A stretch of 64,000 bases of DNA from Mycobacterium sp. 852002-51961_SCH5331710 (GTDB lineage Bacteria > Actinomycetota > Actinomycetes > Mycobacteriales > Mycobacteriaceae): contig NZ_LZSQ01000128.1 of NCBI RefSeq assembly GCF_001665535.1, positions 58,612-122,611 of the forward strand, written 5' to 3'. Numbering within the stretch: position 1 is the first letter of the stretch; every line of letters starts with the position of its first letter. Positions 39,164 to 47,448 of this stretch are shown in pieces. A program made the translations under genes and the position numbers. A model generated the notes under the pieces. That model was not told the origin of the DNA. It worked only from the letters and a program-made list of their open reading frames with translations, and searched no databases.

Positions 39164-40159
39164 TCAGAACAGGCCGGCGTCGACGGTGGTGTCGACATCG
39201 ACGTCGGTGTTGACCTGACCGGAGTTGTCGGTCGAGTTGTCCTGTCCGGAGTTGTCGACCGAATTGTCGACCGAGTTGTCCACCGAGTTGTCCTCGACAC
39301 TCGTGCCGCCGGAGATCCCGCCCGACACGCTGCCGTCGATGTCGCCGACAGTGGTCTGGTTGCCATCGACATTGGTGGTGGTCGTGTCGTTGTCGTTGAT
39401 CACGATGCCTCCGCCGGAACCGCCGGCCCCACCGGTGGCGTTACCGCCGTCGTTGCCGACCCCGATCAGCCCGCCACCGCCGTCACCGCCAGAAGCGCTG
39501 CCACCGTTGCCGCCACTCATGTCGACGTCGTTGATGACCGGGCCGTCGTTGTCGGAGATGATGTCCCCGCCGGCGGTCTGATCGCCGCTGTCGTCGATCT
39601 CGTTGTCCTCACCGATGTTGACGTTGGAGTCCTCGATGTCACCGGTGTTGACGTTCTCGTTGTCATCGCCGACCACGTTTCCGTCGCCCTCGACGTTGGT
39701 GGCATCGATATCGCCGGCATTGCCGGTGTTGACGACCCCGCCGTCGGTGGCGGTGTTGGTGGTCTTGTCACCGAAGGTGATGTCACCGAACTCCAGATCG
39801 AAGTTGCCGATGCCCTGCTGCTGATCGGCACCGGCGTGGTTGACCGTGTTGGTCTCCGGGCTCAGGAACCGGGTGTCGTTGTGGCTGAGCGTGTCGTTGT
39901 TCGACAACACCTCGGTCTGACGCTGCGGAGTGAACGCAATCCCATGCGTCTGCGCCACCGCCTGCTGCAAACCCACCACCGGATTCCCGCCACCGTGCAC
40001 CACCGCGGCGGGTGCCACGGTGGCCGCCACGGCCTGTACCTGGGCGGCGGAGACGTTGCCGAAGCCGGCCTGGTGCAGTTCGCGGTCGGGGTCCGCCACG
40101 AACGCAGCGGCGGAGACAGGGTCGCGGAACAGGTTCAGAAACCAGTCGATGAGGTTCAT
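39164..40159 (-). CDS. iniB: IniB, Gly/Asn/Asp-rich envelope-stress protein
   Basis: 331 residues, shorter than the 479 remembered for M. tuberculosis IniB. Residues 1-75 form a helical domain (MNLIDWFLNLFRDPVSAAAF, ADPDRELHQAGF, VSAAQVQAVAATVAP); the rest is low-complexity, rich in Asp, Asn, Gly, Thr and Val with motifs such as NTGNAGDID and four DNS repeats near the C terminus. No signal peptide is apparent. The N domain recurs in the protein at 40430-40951. A GAAAGGATC ribosome-binding site precedes the ATG. It is the first gene of the iniBAC operon; its function is unknown. Confidence 0.92.
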   Translation of the reverse strand: MNLIDWFLNLFRDPVSAAAFVADPDRELHQAGFGNVSAAQVQAVAATVAPAAVVHGGGNPVVGLQQAVAQTHGIAFTPQRQTEVLSNNDTLSHNDTRFLSPETNTVNHAGADQQQGIGNFDLEFGDITFGDKTTNTATDGGVVNTGNAGDIDATNVEGDGNVVGDDNENVNTGDIEDSNVNIGEDNEIDDSGDQTAGGDIISDNDGPVINDVDMSGGNGGSASGGDGGGGLIGVGNDGGNATGGAGGSGGGIVINDNDTTTTNVDGNQTTVGDIDGSVSGGISGGTSVEDNSVDNSVDNSVDNSGQDNSTDNSGQVNTDVDVDTTVDAGLF

Positions 40160-40293
40160 GTCGGATCCTTTCGGGGTTTTCGTTGTGGTCTGGTCGCCGG
40201 TCCGTCCGGCGAACTGAAGACCACGTTATGGCCGCGGCGAGCCCCCAGAAACGGGGTCACAACCCCTCCCTGCGCAGCGCCATCCCGGGATCG

Positions 40294-40335
40294 GAGTAGG
40301 GGCCGCGTTAGGGGATTAGGGGGTGGTTCGGGGAT
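40294..40335 (-). promoter_or_regulatory. Decamer array upstream of iniB (candidate IniR site)
   Basis: Copies on the + strand are GAGTAGGGGC (40294), GTTAGGGGAT (40307), ATTAGGGGGT (40315) and GTTCGGGGAT (40326). Read along iniB the core is ATCCCCTAAC, about 150 bases upstream of the start codon. The same decamer recurs at 41080-41104 and 45513-45554, before other genes of the locus. Confidence 0.6.
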
Positions 40336-40429
40336 CGGCCGGCAATTATGCGTTGTACTGGCGATTTCACCCCGGAAACGACGAATGCGCAGTCCCCTCG
40401 GGGAACCGCGCATTCCGGCGTCGAGCGCC

Positions 40430-40951
40430 TCAGTCGAAGATGTCGAACCCGCCCGCGTCGATATCGAGCTGCTGCACGTCGGCCACCGCATCGCTGAAGT
40501 CGTCGATCGTAGGAGGTTGTTCGACCACGTCGTCGATCACCGGGTGGTCCAGCTGCTGCAGCGAGGTGTCGTCCACCTCGGCGACGCTGGGGACGTTCGG
40601 ATCGGCGAGATCGGAGACCCCGGGGTCGGAGATCAATGCGGTGGAGACGTCGTCGGCCACATTGGCCGGCACATGGTCCCCGAAGGCGTCAAACGCCGCC
40701 GTGGCCGCACCGCTGCTCCACACATTGCTTGCGGCCTCGGTGATGCCGCCGTCCAGCCCGGTCGTCGGGACGGTCGTCGGCAGCGCCGACATCGACTCCG
40801 AGACCACAGGGATCAGGGCGTGGACATCGGCGCTGGTCACGTTCGTCAGATTGGCGTCGACAATGGCTTGATCCGGATCGGCGGCGAAACGCGCAGCGGC
40901 GTCGGGATCACGCACCACCGACATGACGAAGTCGAGTAGCTCGTTGGCCAT
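40430..40951 (-). CDS. IniB-N-domain protein (Rv0340-like)
   Basis: 173 residues from ATG at 40951, which has a strong GGGAGG ribosome-binding site. Residues 1-50 match the IniB N-terminal domain (LLDFVMSVVRDPDAAARFAADPDQA; VTSADVHALIPVV). The rest is acidic, rich in Asp/Val, with VDD and IDD repeats, and probably disordered. It corresponds to the uncharacterised Rv0340 beside iniB in M. tuberculosis. It is divergent from the Hsp70-like gene, and a decamer array lies between the two. It may be an assembly partner or alternative form of IniB. Confidence 0.82.
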   Translation of the reverse strand: MANELLDFVMSVVRDPDAAARFAADPDQAIVDANLTNVTSADVHALIPVVSESMSALPTTVPTTGLDGGITEAASNVWSSGAATAAFDAFGDHVPANVADDVSTALISDPGVSDLADPNVPSVAEVDDTSLQQLDHPVIDDVVEQPPTIDDFSDAVADVQQLDIDAGGFDIFD

Positions 40952-41079
40952 GAAACACCCTCCCTCCCTCAAACAGATATAAGTGGCTAGAGACATGACC
41001 TAGCCAAGCGGCTTGCCACGATGCTATCGACGGCGGCGGCCCCCGTGATCGGTGTCAAACCCACCTGCTCGGCCGGGTC

Positions 41080-41121
41080 GTTAGGGGACGAGCCGTTAGG
41101 GGATTTCCTCCCACTAGGGGC
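41080..41121 (-). promoter_or_regulatory. Decamer array in the divergent spacer (candidate IniR site)
   Basis: GTTAGGGGAC (41080-41089), GTTAGGGGAT (41095-41104) and CACTAGGGGC (41112-41121) are spaced 15 and 17 bases apart. They lie about 130 bases upstream of the IniB-like gene and about 75 bases upstream of the Hsp70-like gene, so one array may serve both. Confidence 0.6.
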
Positions 41122-41195
41122 AGGTCCCGAATTCGGAGAGGTCCAGCCGCTATCGTGATGGCCGGGTCCGAATTGACCCAAATACAGAGGTGGAG

Positions 41196-42974
41196 ATGAG
41201 CGACTCACTCGGGTTGTCGATCGGTTCGACCAACTTGGTGGCGGCCCGGGTCGGCCGTCCCCCGGTCATGCGGCGATCCATTCTCACGGTCTTCGACGAT
41301 CGCCCGCCGGAGGTCGGCGTACCGGCCGAGAACCCGAACCTGAACCAACCGGGGATGGTGCTGAGCGGCTTCGTCGAACGAGTCGGCGACCCGGTGCCGT
41401 TGGTTGCGGCCGACGGTTCACCGCATCGCGGAGAACAGGTGCTGGCCGAAGCCCTCGACGCGATGGCCCGTACGGTCGGCGGCGGATCGCCAGTCGTGAT
41501 CGCGGTGCCCGCGCATTGGGGCGCCGCGGCGACGGGTGCGCTGCGGGGCGCCCTGCGTGCCGCACCCGGCCTGGCTCCTGGCGGGGTGGCGCCCACGCTG
41601 GTGCCCGATTCGGCGGCGGCGCTCGCCGCACTGCAGGCCGCGCCCGGACTGCCGTCGAGCGGTGTCGTGGTGCTGTGCGATTTCGGCGGCAGCGGCACCA
41701 GCATCAGCCTGGCCGACGCCGGTGCCGACTTCGCTCCGGTCGGGGAGACGGTGCGCTACCCGGAGTTCTCCGGCGACCAGATCGATCAGCTCCTGCTCAA
41801 CCACGTCGTCGCGGGAATCGCGGCGGCAAACGACGCCGATCCGGCGGGTACCGCCGCCGTCAGCTCGCTGGCCCGGTTGCGCAACGAGGCTCGCGTGGCC
41901 AAGGAACAGCTGTCCGCCGACACCGCAGCGGTCGTACACGCCGATCTGCCCGGGTTCACCTCCGACGTGCGGGTGACCCGCACCGAATTGGAGCAGCTGA
42001 TCAGCGAACCCCTCGACGGTGTGCTCAACGCCGTCCAGGAAGCGTTGCAGCGCAACAACATTCCGACAGCGAACGTCTCGGCCGTCGCAACCGTCGGCGG
42101 CGGCGCGAACATCCCGATGGTCACTCAGCAGCTGTCGACCCGTCTGCGCGCGCCCGTCATCACCACGCCGCAGTCGCAGCTCAACGTCGCCGCGGGAGCG
42201 GCTCTGATCGCCGACGCCGCCGGAGCGGCAACGGGGATGGCGTCCGCCGCGGAAGCCCCTACCGGCATGGCGCCGACGAGCATGGCCGCGGCCGCATGGG
42301 CCGCAGGTGCCGCCGGCGTCGCGGCTTCTGAGTCGGCCGCCGACGGGGCCGCCTCGGCGACGTTCCGCGCTCTGGCGTGGTCGCAGGACGACTCCCCCGC
42401 CGATGAGCCGGTCCGGTACGCCGGCGAGGACTACACCTTCGAAGCGGGCGCAACCGGCGCGCGACCGGGGATGGAATTCGCCCATGAGGAAGAGCAGTAC
42501 GAGCCGGAGCCCGCGCCGCTGGCGTGGTACCGCCGCCCGGTGGTGCTGTTCGGCGCGGCGGCCGCCGCGGCCCTGCTGGCCGCCGGCGGGCTCGCGGTCA
42601 CGCTGACGAGCACGAGCGGTGACAGCTCTCCGGTCACCGAGACCGCGACGACGGTCGAGACCGGGCCCTCCCCGGAGCAGACGACTTCGGTTGCGCCCCA
42701 GACGGTCACGGTCACCGGAGACGACGGCCGTGCGACCACGAGCGTGATTCCGCCGCCGCCTCCTCCCGAGACCACGACCACCACGACGACGCCGAGCACC
42801 ACGACTACGACGACAACGACGACCACCACGACCACGACCACCACCCCGCCGACCACCACGACGACGCGTCCTACGACCACCCAGCCCACGACCACCCAGC
42901 CGCCGACGACCACGGAGCCGCCGACCACGTCGGTGGAACCGCTGCCGGACATCCCCGCCGAGGACGAGCCGTAG
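41196..42974 (+). CDS. Membrane-anchored Hsp70/actin-fold ATPase with Thr-rich external tail
   Basis: 592 residues. Residues 1-340 form an Hsp70-type ATPase domain only: phosphate loop 1 LSIGSTNL, phosphate loop 2 CDFGGSGTSISL, and adenosine loop TVGGGANIPMV. There is no peptide-binding domain. A variable Ala-rich linker leads to LAWYRRPVVLFG and one helix (~447-470), SGDSS, and an external tail of ~120 residues with Thr runs and PTTTQP repeats. This layout suggests a signal-transducing ATPase whose tail reads the cell wall. A GAGGTGGAG ribosome-binding site supports ATG 41196. iniR begins four bases after its stop. Confidence 0.85.
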   Translation: MSDSLGLSIGSTNLVAARVGRPPVMRRSILTVFDDRPPEVGVPAENPNLNQPGMVLSGFVERVGDPVPLVAADGSPHRGEQVLAEALDAMARTVGGGSPVVIAVPAHWGAAATGALRGALRAAPGLAPGGVAPTLVPDSAAALAALQAAPGLPSSGVVVLCDFGGSGTSISLADAGADFAPVGETVRYPEFSGDQIDQLLLNHVVAGIAAANDADPAGTAAVSSLARLRNEARVAKEQLSADTAAVVHADLPGFTSDVRVTRTELEQLISEPLDGVLNAVQEALQRNNIPTANVSAVATVGGGANIPMVTQQLSTRLRAPVITTPQSQLNVAAGAALIADAAGAATGMASAAEAPTGMAPTSMAAAAWAAGAAGVAASESAADGAASATFRALAWSQDDSPADEPVRYAGEDYTFEAGATGARPGMEFAHEEEQYEPEPAPLAWYRRPVVLFGAAAAAALLAAGGLAVTLTSTSGDSSPVTETATTVETGPSPEQTTSVAPQTVTVTGDDGRATTSVIPPPPPPETTTTTTTPSTTTTTTTTTTTTTTTTPPTTTTTRPTTTQPTTTQPPTTTEPPTTSVEPLPDIPAEDEP

Positions 42975-42978
42975 CGCC

Positions 42979-45513
42979 ATGACCGCGTCGGACCCGCGGA
43001 CCGAAATCCCGCCGCCCGCACGCGAAGCGGTCGCGAGGCTCGCGGCCGCACCGACCGAGCCGGTCAAACTTCTCGTCTCGGGTGGCGTCGGTACGGGTAA
43101 GACCTCGGTGCTGGCCGCCGTCCGGACCGCGCTGCGGGCCGCGGGCGTGCCGGTGCTCACCCGCGCCCCGCGTGCCGGCGAGCATGCCGCGGTGGTCATC
43201 GACGACGTGCAGCTGCTCGACGACGACGTCCTCGACCAGCTCACGGATCGAGTGTCCGACCCGGAGTCGACGGTCATCGTCAGCAGTGAGCCGGTGGCAC
43301 ACCGGCCTGCCATGCGTGCCCTGTCCACGGCGGTCGAGCGCGAGAACCCGGTCGTCGTCCTGGGGTCGCTGGGCCCGGCCGACGTCGCCGCCCTCGTCAC
43401 CGAAAAGCTCGGCGGCACACCACCGTCCGATATGGTGCGGTCACTGGTCGTCGCGACGGCCGGGCTGCCGTTCCTGCTTCAACCGGCGATCGCTGCCGCC
43501 GTGGCTCCGGAGGGCGAGGCGCCCGCAACGGCCATCCTGCACGCGGTCAAGTACGCGATGATCGAACGGCTCCGCCGCCTCGACGATGCGTTACTGGACA
43601 CGCTTCTGATGACATCGCTGAGCAGAGAGCTCGGTCCGGATGACGTCGCGGCGGCGTTGCGGATCGGCGCCGAGCAGGCGCACGCACTGGTCGATCGTGC
43701 CCGCGCCGCCGGCCTCATCGAGCCGTCTCACAGCCGGGCCTTCTTACGCACACTGCACCGGTGTATCGCGCAGATCCTCGGCGCCGCACGGCATCACGAC
43801 ACCGAGGTGTCACTTCTGGTGTCGCAGCTCGAATCGTCGACGCTGTCGGCGGAACTGGCGTTGCAGATGGCCGAGCACGGCTTGCGCGACGATCGCCTGG
43901 CCAACGCGCTGGCCGACATGGCGGCACGCAGCCACAACCAACCCGCCAGGGCGGCAAGGCTTTACCGCGGCGCCGTCGATGCGGGGGCGACCGCGCTGAG
44001 TTCACAGCTGGCCGACGCGCTGGCATTGACCGGCGACTGCGGCACCGCGGGCCGGCTCACCGATCAACTGCTCGGCTCCGACGATGCCGCCGAAAAGGCC
44101 GCCGCGGTCCGGATCGCCGCCAGCATCGCGGTCCATGACGGCAGCGCCGCCCAGGCCGCGGACCTGTTCCGCTGGCTGGGGCCGTATCCGGACGCGTTCA
44201 TCAGCGCTGCGGGCGCCGTGGTGTCGATCGCCGCCGGTGACCTGTCCGCCGCGCGGGCGGCGTTGTCCGTCGAGAGCGGTGGGCCGCCGACCTCCACGGC
44301 GCGCGCCGCGCGCAGCCTCGCCGACGGGCTGCTGATGTCGCTGGACGCTCCCTACCCCGCCGCCGTCGCCCGGCTGGGCCAGGCGATCACCACCGACCAG
44401 GCCACCACCGGCGTCGCTCCTGACACGCCGGCAGCGCTGGTGACCCTGGCCGCACTGCACGGCGGCGATCCGGTGCGGGCACGCAGCGTTATCGGCCGCG
44501 CCGTGCGCACCGGCCTCGACGACGGTTCGGAGGCCGCGCTTTTCGTCGCCCGCAGGCATCGGCTGCTGCTGGGCTGGGTGCGCATGCAGGACGGACAGCT
44601 GTCTGCGGCGACGTCCGACGTCGCGATCGCCGGCGCCGACGCCGACACCGCCCCGCTGCATCGCCGCGACGCACTGTGGGCGGCCGCACTGCAGACCGCG
44701 ATCGCCCGGCGCAGCGGCGACACCGGCGCCATGCAGAAGCACTGGTATTCGGCGGTGGAGGTACTGGCCGAATACTCGATGGACCTCTTCTCTCTACTGC
44801 CGCTCGGCGAACTGTGGGTGGCCGCCGCTCGGATGCACCAGATCGACCGGCTGCGCCACACCATCGACGAGGCCTTCGCTCTGCTCGGCGCACTCGGCGA
44901 TCCCGTCTTGTGGTCGGCCCCGCTGCACTGGGCGGGTGTGCACGCCGGCATCTTGGCCAACGCTCCCGACGCGGTCGCACCGCACGGCCAGGCGCTGACG
45001 GCGGCGGCCGGTCGCAGCCCCTTCGCCAGGACGCTGGCCACCGCCGGCCGCACGTGGTTGCGGGTGTTGGCGAACCACGTCGAGACCGACGAGGTCACCA
45101 CCGCCGCGCGGCTGCTCGCGCAGGTCGGCCTCACCTGGGATGCCACCCGGCTCGCCGGTCAGGCCGCGCTGCAGGCCCCCGACGGCCGCGTGTCGGGTGC
45201 GATGCTTCAGCTCGCGCGCGACCTGAAGCAGGCCGTCGCACTGGATGAGGCTCCCGGCGCCGAGCAGCCCGCCGCGCCCGAGGCCACACGGGCCGGTGCG
45301 GCGCGCCCCGTGTCGTCGCGACTGTCCGACCGCGAGCGTGAGGTCGCCGAACTGCTCCTGCTCGGCATGCCGTACCGCGACATCGGTGCGCAGCTGTTCA
45401 TATCGGCGAAGACGGTCGAGCACCATGTCGCCCGGATCCGCCGCCGTCTCGGCGCGGAGTCCCGGTCCGAGATGTTGTCGATGCTGCGGGCGATGCTGGC
45501 GCCGCAGTCGTGA
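42979..45513 (+). CDS. iniR: IniR, STAND ATPase with LuxR-type DNA-binding domain
   Basis: 844 residues. N-terminal NTPase with Walker A GGVGTGKT at 35-42 and Walker B VVIDDVQLLDDD near 73-84, then a helical repeat region (~270-740) of the MalT/TPR kind, then a LuxR HTH at the C terminus (LSDREREVAELLLLGMPYRDI, ISAKTVEHHVARIRRRL). It corresponds to Rv0339c, described in M. marinum and M. tuberculosis as IniR, which activates ini genes under cell-envelope stress and was linked to trehalose. It is four bases downstream of the Hsp70-like gene, so the two are one transcript and probably one signalling unit. Confidence 0.93.
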   Translation: MTASDPRTEIPPPAREAVARLAAAPTEPVKLLVSGGVGTGKTSVLAAVRTALRAAGVPVLTRAPRAGEHAAVVIDDVQLLDDDVLDQLTDRVSDPESTVIVSSEPVAHRPAMRALSTAVERENPVVVLGSLGPADVAALVTEKLGGTPPSDMVRSLVVATAGLPFLLQPAIAAAVAPEGEAPATAILHAVKYAMIERLRRLDDALLDTLLMTSLSRELGPDDVAAALRIGAEQAHALVDRARAAGLIEPSHSRAFLRTLHRCIAQILGAARHHDTEVSLLVSQLESSTLSAELALQMAEHGLRDDRLANALADMAARSHNQPARAARLYRGAVDAGATALSSQLADALALTGDCGTAGRLTDQLLGSDDAAEKAAAVRIAASIAVHDGSAAQAADLFRWLGPYPDAFISAAGAVVSIAAGDLSAARAALSVESGGPPTSTARAARSLADGLLMSLDAPYPAAVARLGQAITTDQATTGVAPDTPAALVTLAALHGGDPVRARSVIGRAVRTGLDDGSEAALFVARRHRLLLGWVRMQDGQLSAATSDVAIAGADADTAPLHRRDALWAAALQTAIARRSGDTGAMQKHWYSAVEVLAEYSMDLFSLLPLGELWVAAARMHQIDRLRHTIDEAFALLGALGDPVLWSAPLHWAGVHAGILANAPDAVAPHGQALTAAAGRSPFARTLATAGRTWLRVLANHVETDEVTTAARLLAQVGLTWDATRLAGQAALQAPDGRVSGAMLQLARDLKQAVALDEAPGAEQPAAPEATRAGAARPVSSRLSDREREVAELLLLGMPYRDIGAQLFISAKTVEHHVARIRRRLGAESRSEMLSMLRAMLAPQS

Positions 45514-45554
45514 TCCCCCAACCCGTCGCCATCCCCTAACGGAGATCCCCTAAC
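45513..45554 (+). promoter_or_regulatory. Decamer array upstream of the second Hsp70-like gene (candidate IniR site)
   Basis: ATCCCCCAAC (45513-45522), ATCCCCTAAC (45531-45540) and ATCCCCTAAC (45545-45554) lie 66-107 bases upstream of the gene start, in the same orientation relative to that gene as the copies upstream of iniB. TAGCGT at 45608-45613, seven bases before the ATG, is a likely -10 for a leaderless message. Confidence 0.62.
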
Positions 45555-45619
45555 CGGGCCCGCCGACGACGGGATCGCCGCCGGATTCGCACATCGGCGC
45601 AGCGCCATAGCGTCATCGC

Positions 45620-47311
45620 ATGATCAGTCACCAGGCATCTCCGGACCGGCCGCTGGGTGTTTCGGTCGGCGCGACCAACCTCACCGCGACCCGCGACGGG
45701 CACGCCGCGGTGATCAGACCCTCCGAGCTGACGGTCGGCGGGCAACGGCTCACCGGATTCGTCGACCGCATCAGCGATCCCGTTCCGCTCATAGCCCCCG
45801 ACGGTTCGTCCCATCGACCCGAGCGGCTCCTCGCTGAAGCCTTGCGGAGGCTCGGCCACAACGACGAAACGGACATGGCGGTGGCGGTTCCCGCGCACTG
45901 GCGGCCATCGGTCGCCGACTCCGTGCGCCAGGTCCTGCGTGACGGCGTGCCGGTCATCACCGACGCCACCGCGGCCCTGGCGACCTTGAACGCGGAGCCT
46001 GGCCTGCCCTCCCGCGGCGTCGTGGTGCTCTGCGACTTCGGCGGTACCGGAACCAGCATCACGCTGGCCAACGCCTCCTCGGGCCACGGGGTGGTCGGCG
46101 AGACCGTACGGTTCGCAGACCTGTCGGGCGATCTCGTTGACCAGGCACTCCTGACCCACGTGATGACGGCGCTGCCCTCCGACACCGATCCATCGGGCAC
46201 CGCGGTCGTCGGCTCGCTGACGCGGCTGCGCAACGAATGCCGCGCCGCCAAGGAACGGTTATCAGCGCACACCGCGACCGCCATCCCGGTCGACGTGCCC
46301 GGATACCGCGCGGAGATCCGCGTCACCCGCGCCGAGCTCGAGCAGCTGATGCAGCATCCGGTCGCCGACTTCCTGGCGGTCGTGGACGACACTCTCGATC
46401 GCTACGGCGTCCCCGCGGCCGCGGTCACGGCGGTGGCGACCGTCGGCGGCGGAGCACGCATTCCGATGCTCACCCAGAAGCTGTCCGAACATCTGCGCGC
46501 GCCCGTGGTGACCACCCCGCAACCTCAGTTGGCTGCGGCCGGCGGCGCCGCCCTGATCGCACAGCGCCGACGCGTCGTCGAACCCGCGACGACCCTGACA
46601 CCCGCAGGGGTCGAGGAAGCGACCGTCCGCATTGACGGACCGCCGTCGAGCGCGTTCGGCGCGCTTGCCTGGTCCCAGGACGACCAGGACGACGCGCCCC
46701 TTCCCGCCATCGAATCCCGCCCCGATCTCGTCTTTCACCGCGAGGACTGGCAGGACGAGGCGCCGCCGCGGCGGTCCCCGCTCGTCCTGTTCGGCCTCGC
46801 AGCCGCCGCCGCGGCGATCACGACCGGGCTGTTCGTCGTGATGCAGCTGCGCGACGACACCGTGACCCCGGTGGAGGCGGCGACCAGCACTGTCGCACCA
46901 CCCCCCGCGCCTGCGGCGCCGGCTCCCACTCCAGCACCCCCGGCGCCGCAGGCCCCTCAACTCACCACGATCGTGGTGCAACCGGCGCAGCGGTCATCGG
47001 CGCCCCCACAGCGAAGCGCGCGCCAGGCGCCGGCCACACAGGCGGCCCCGAGCCCGCAACCCCCGACCGTGCCTCCGACGACGACCACTCCCCCGTCGAC
47101 CGAGCCCGAGGCCCCACCGTCGCCGGAACCGGAGACCGACCCGTCGCCCGAGCCGCAGACCCCGCCGTCGGCCGATCCACCGCCGATCGACCCCGGGCCC
47201 GGAAACGGCGCTCCGGACGCCGATCCGGATCCCGCCGACACGGATTCGAGCGGCGATCAAACGGGTACCGACACCGTGCCCGACGAGTCCAGCCCGACCG
47301 ACGGTGCGTAG
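45620..47311 (+). CDS. Second membrane-anchored Hsp70/actin-fold ATPase, Pro-rich external tail
   Basis: 563 residues. It is a paralogue of the protein at 41196: VSVGATNLTAT, CDFGGTGTSITL and TVGGGARIPML mark the three nucleotide-binding loops. A shorter linker leads to FGALAWSQDDQDD (also in the paralogue as RALAWSQDDS), then a helix (VLFGLAAAAAAITTGLFVVM, ~390-410) and a ~150-residue Pro/Ala/Glu-rich tail with PEPE and TTTTPPST stretches. It probably signals from outside the membrane. ATG at 45620 follows a -10 box by seven bases. The gene follows iniR and has its own decamer array. Confidence 0.83.
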   Translation: MISHQASPDRPLGVSVGATNLTATRDGHAAVIRPSELTVGGQRLTGFVDRISDPVPLIAPDGSSHRPERLLAEALRRLGHNDETDMAVAVPAHWRPSVADSVRQVLRDGVPVITDATAALATLNAEPGLPSRGVVVLCDFGGTGTSITLANASSGHGVVGETVRFADLSGDLVDQALLTHVMTALPSDTDPSGTAVVGSLTRLRNECRAAKERLSAHTATAIPVDVPGYRAEIRVTRAELEQLMQHPVADFLAVVDDTLDRYGVPAAAVTAVATVGGGARIPMLTQKLSEHLRAPVVTTPQPQLAAAGGAALIAQRRRVVEPATTLTPAGVEEATVRIDGPPSSAFGALAWSQDDQDDAPLPAIESRPDLVFHREDWQDEAPPRRSPLVLFGLAAAAAAITTGLFVVMQLRDDTVTPVEAATSTVAPPPAPAAPAPTPAPPAPQAPQLTTIVVQPAQRSSAPPQRSARQAPATQAAPSPQPPTVPPTTTTPPSTEPEAPPSPEPETDPSPEPQTPPSADPPPIDPGPGNGAPDADPDPADTDSSGDQTGTDTVPDESSPTDGA

Positions 47312-47384
47312 TTAGGACAACCTTCGTAGCGGTGTTTCCCTTGGAGATGCAACTATGACCCCCGGGCTTGAGCAGGCCCTGAGT

Positions 47385-47430
47385 TAAGTTACCGACGGGT
47401 AACTTACGATAAGTTACTCTTGGGTAACTT
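47385..47430. promoter_or_regulatory. Two tandem palindromes upstream of etfD
   Basis: TAAGTTACC (47385-47393) and GGTAACTTA (47398-47406) form a perfect palindrome with a 4-base centre. AAGTTAC (47411-47417) and GTAACTT (47424-47430) form a second with a 6-base centre. The units repeat at 25 bases, and the second ends 18 bases before the etfD start. They are probably operators for a dimeric, TetR-like regulator. Confidence 0.8.
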
Positions 47431-47448
47431 GAGAACGGGAGGCGCGCG

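Noticed and set aside
35904..39218. Open frame of 1104 codons antisense to iniC and iniA
   Set aside because: Mirror frame of two well-identified GTPase genes; no family features or start context.
40996..41190. A small gene in the divergent spacer of the ini locus (frame 40987-41208)
   Set aside because: No ribosome-binding site or conserved features; the spacer is better explained by promoters and the decamer array.
42770..42950. Repeat cluster resembling a CRISPR or satellite
   Set aside because: It is an in-frame Thr/Pro codon repeat inside a gene, with no spacers of constant length.
41418..43418. 666-codon frame opposite the first Hsp70-like gene and the iniR start
   Set aside because: Its length comes from the ACN repeat read in reverse (Val and Arg/Gly runs).
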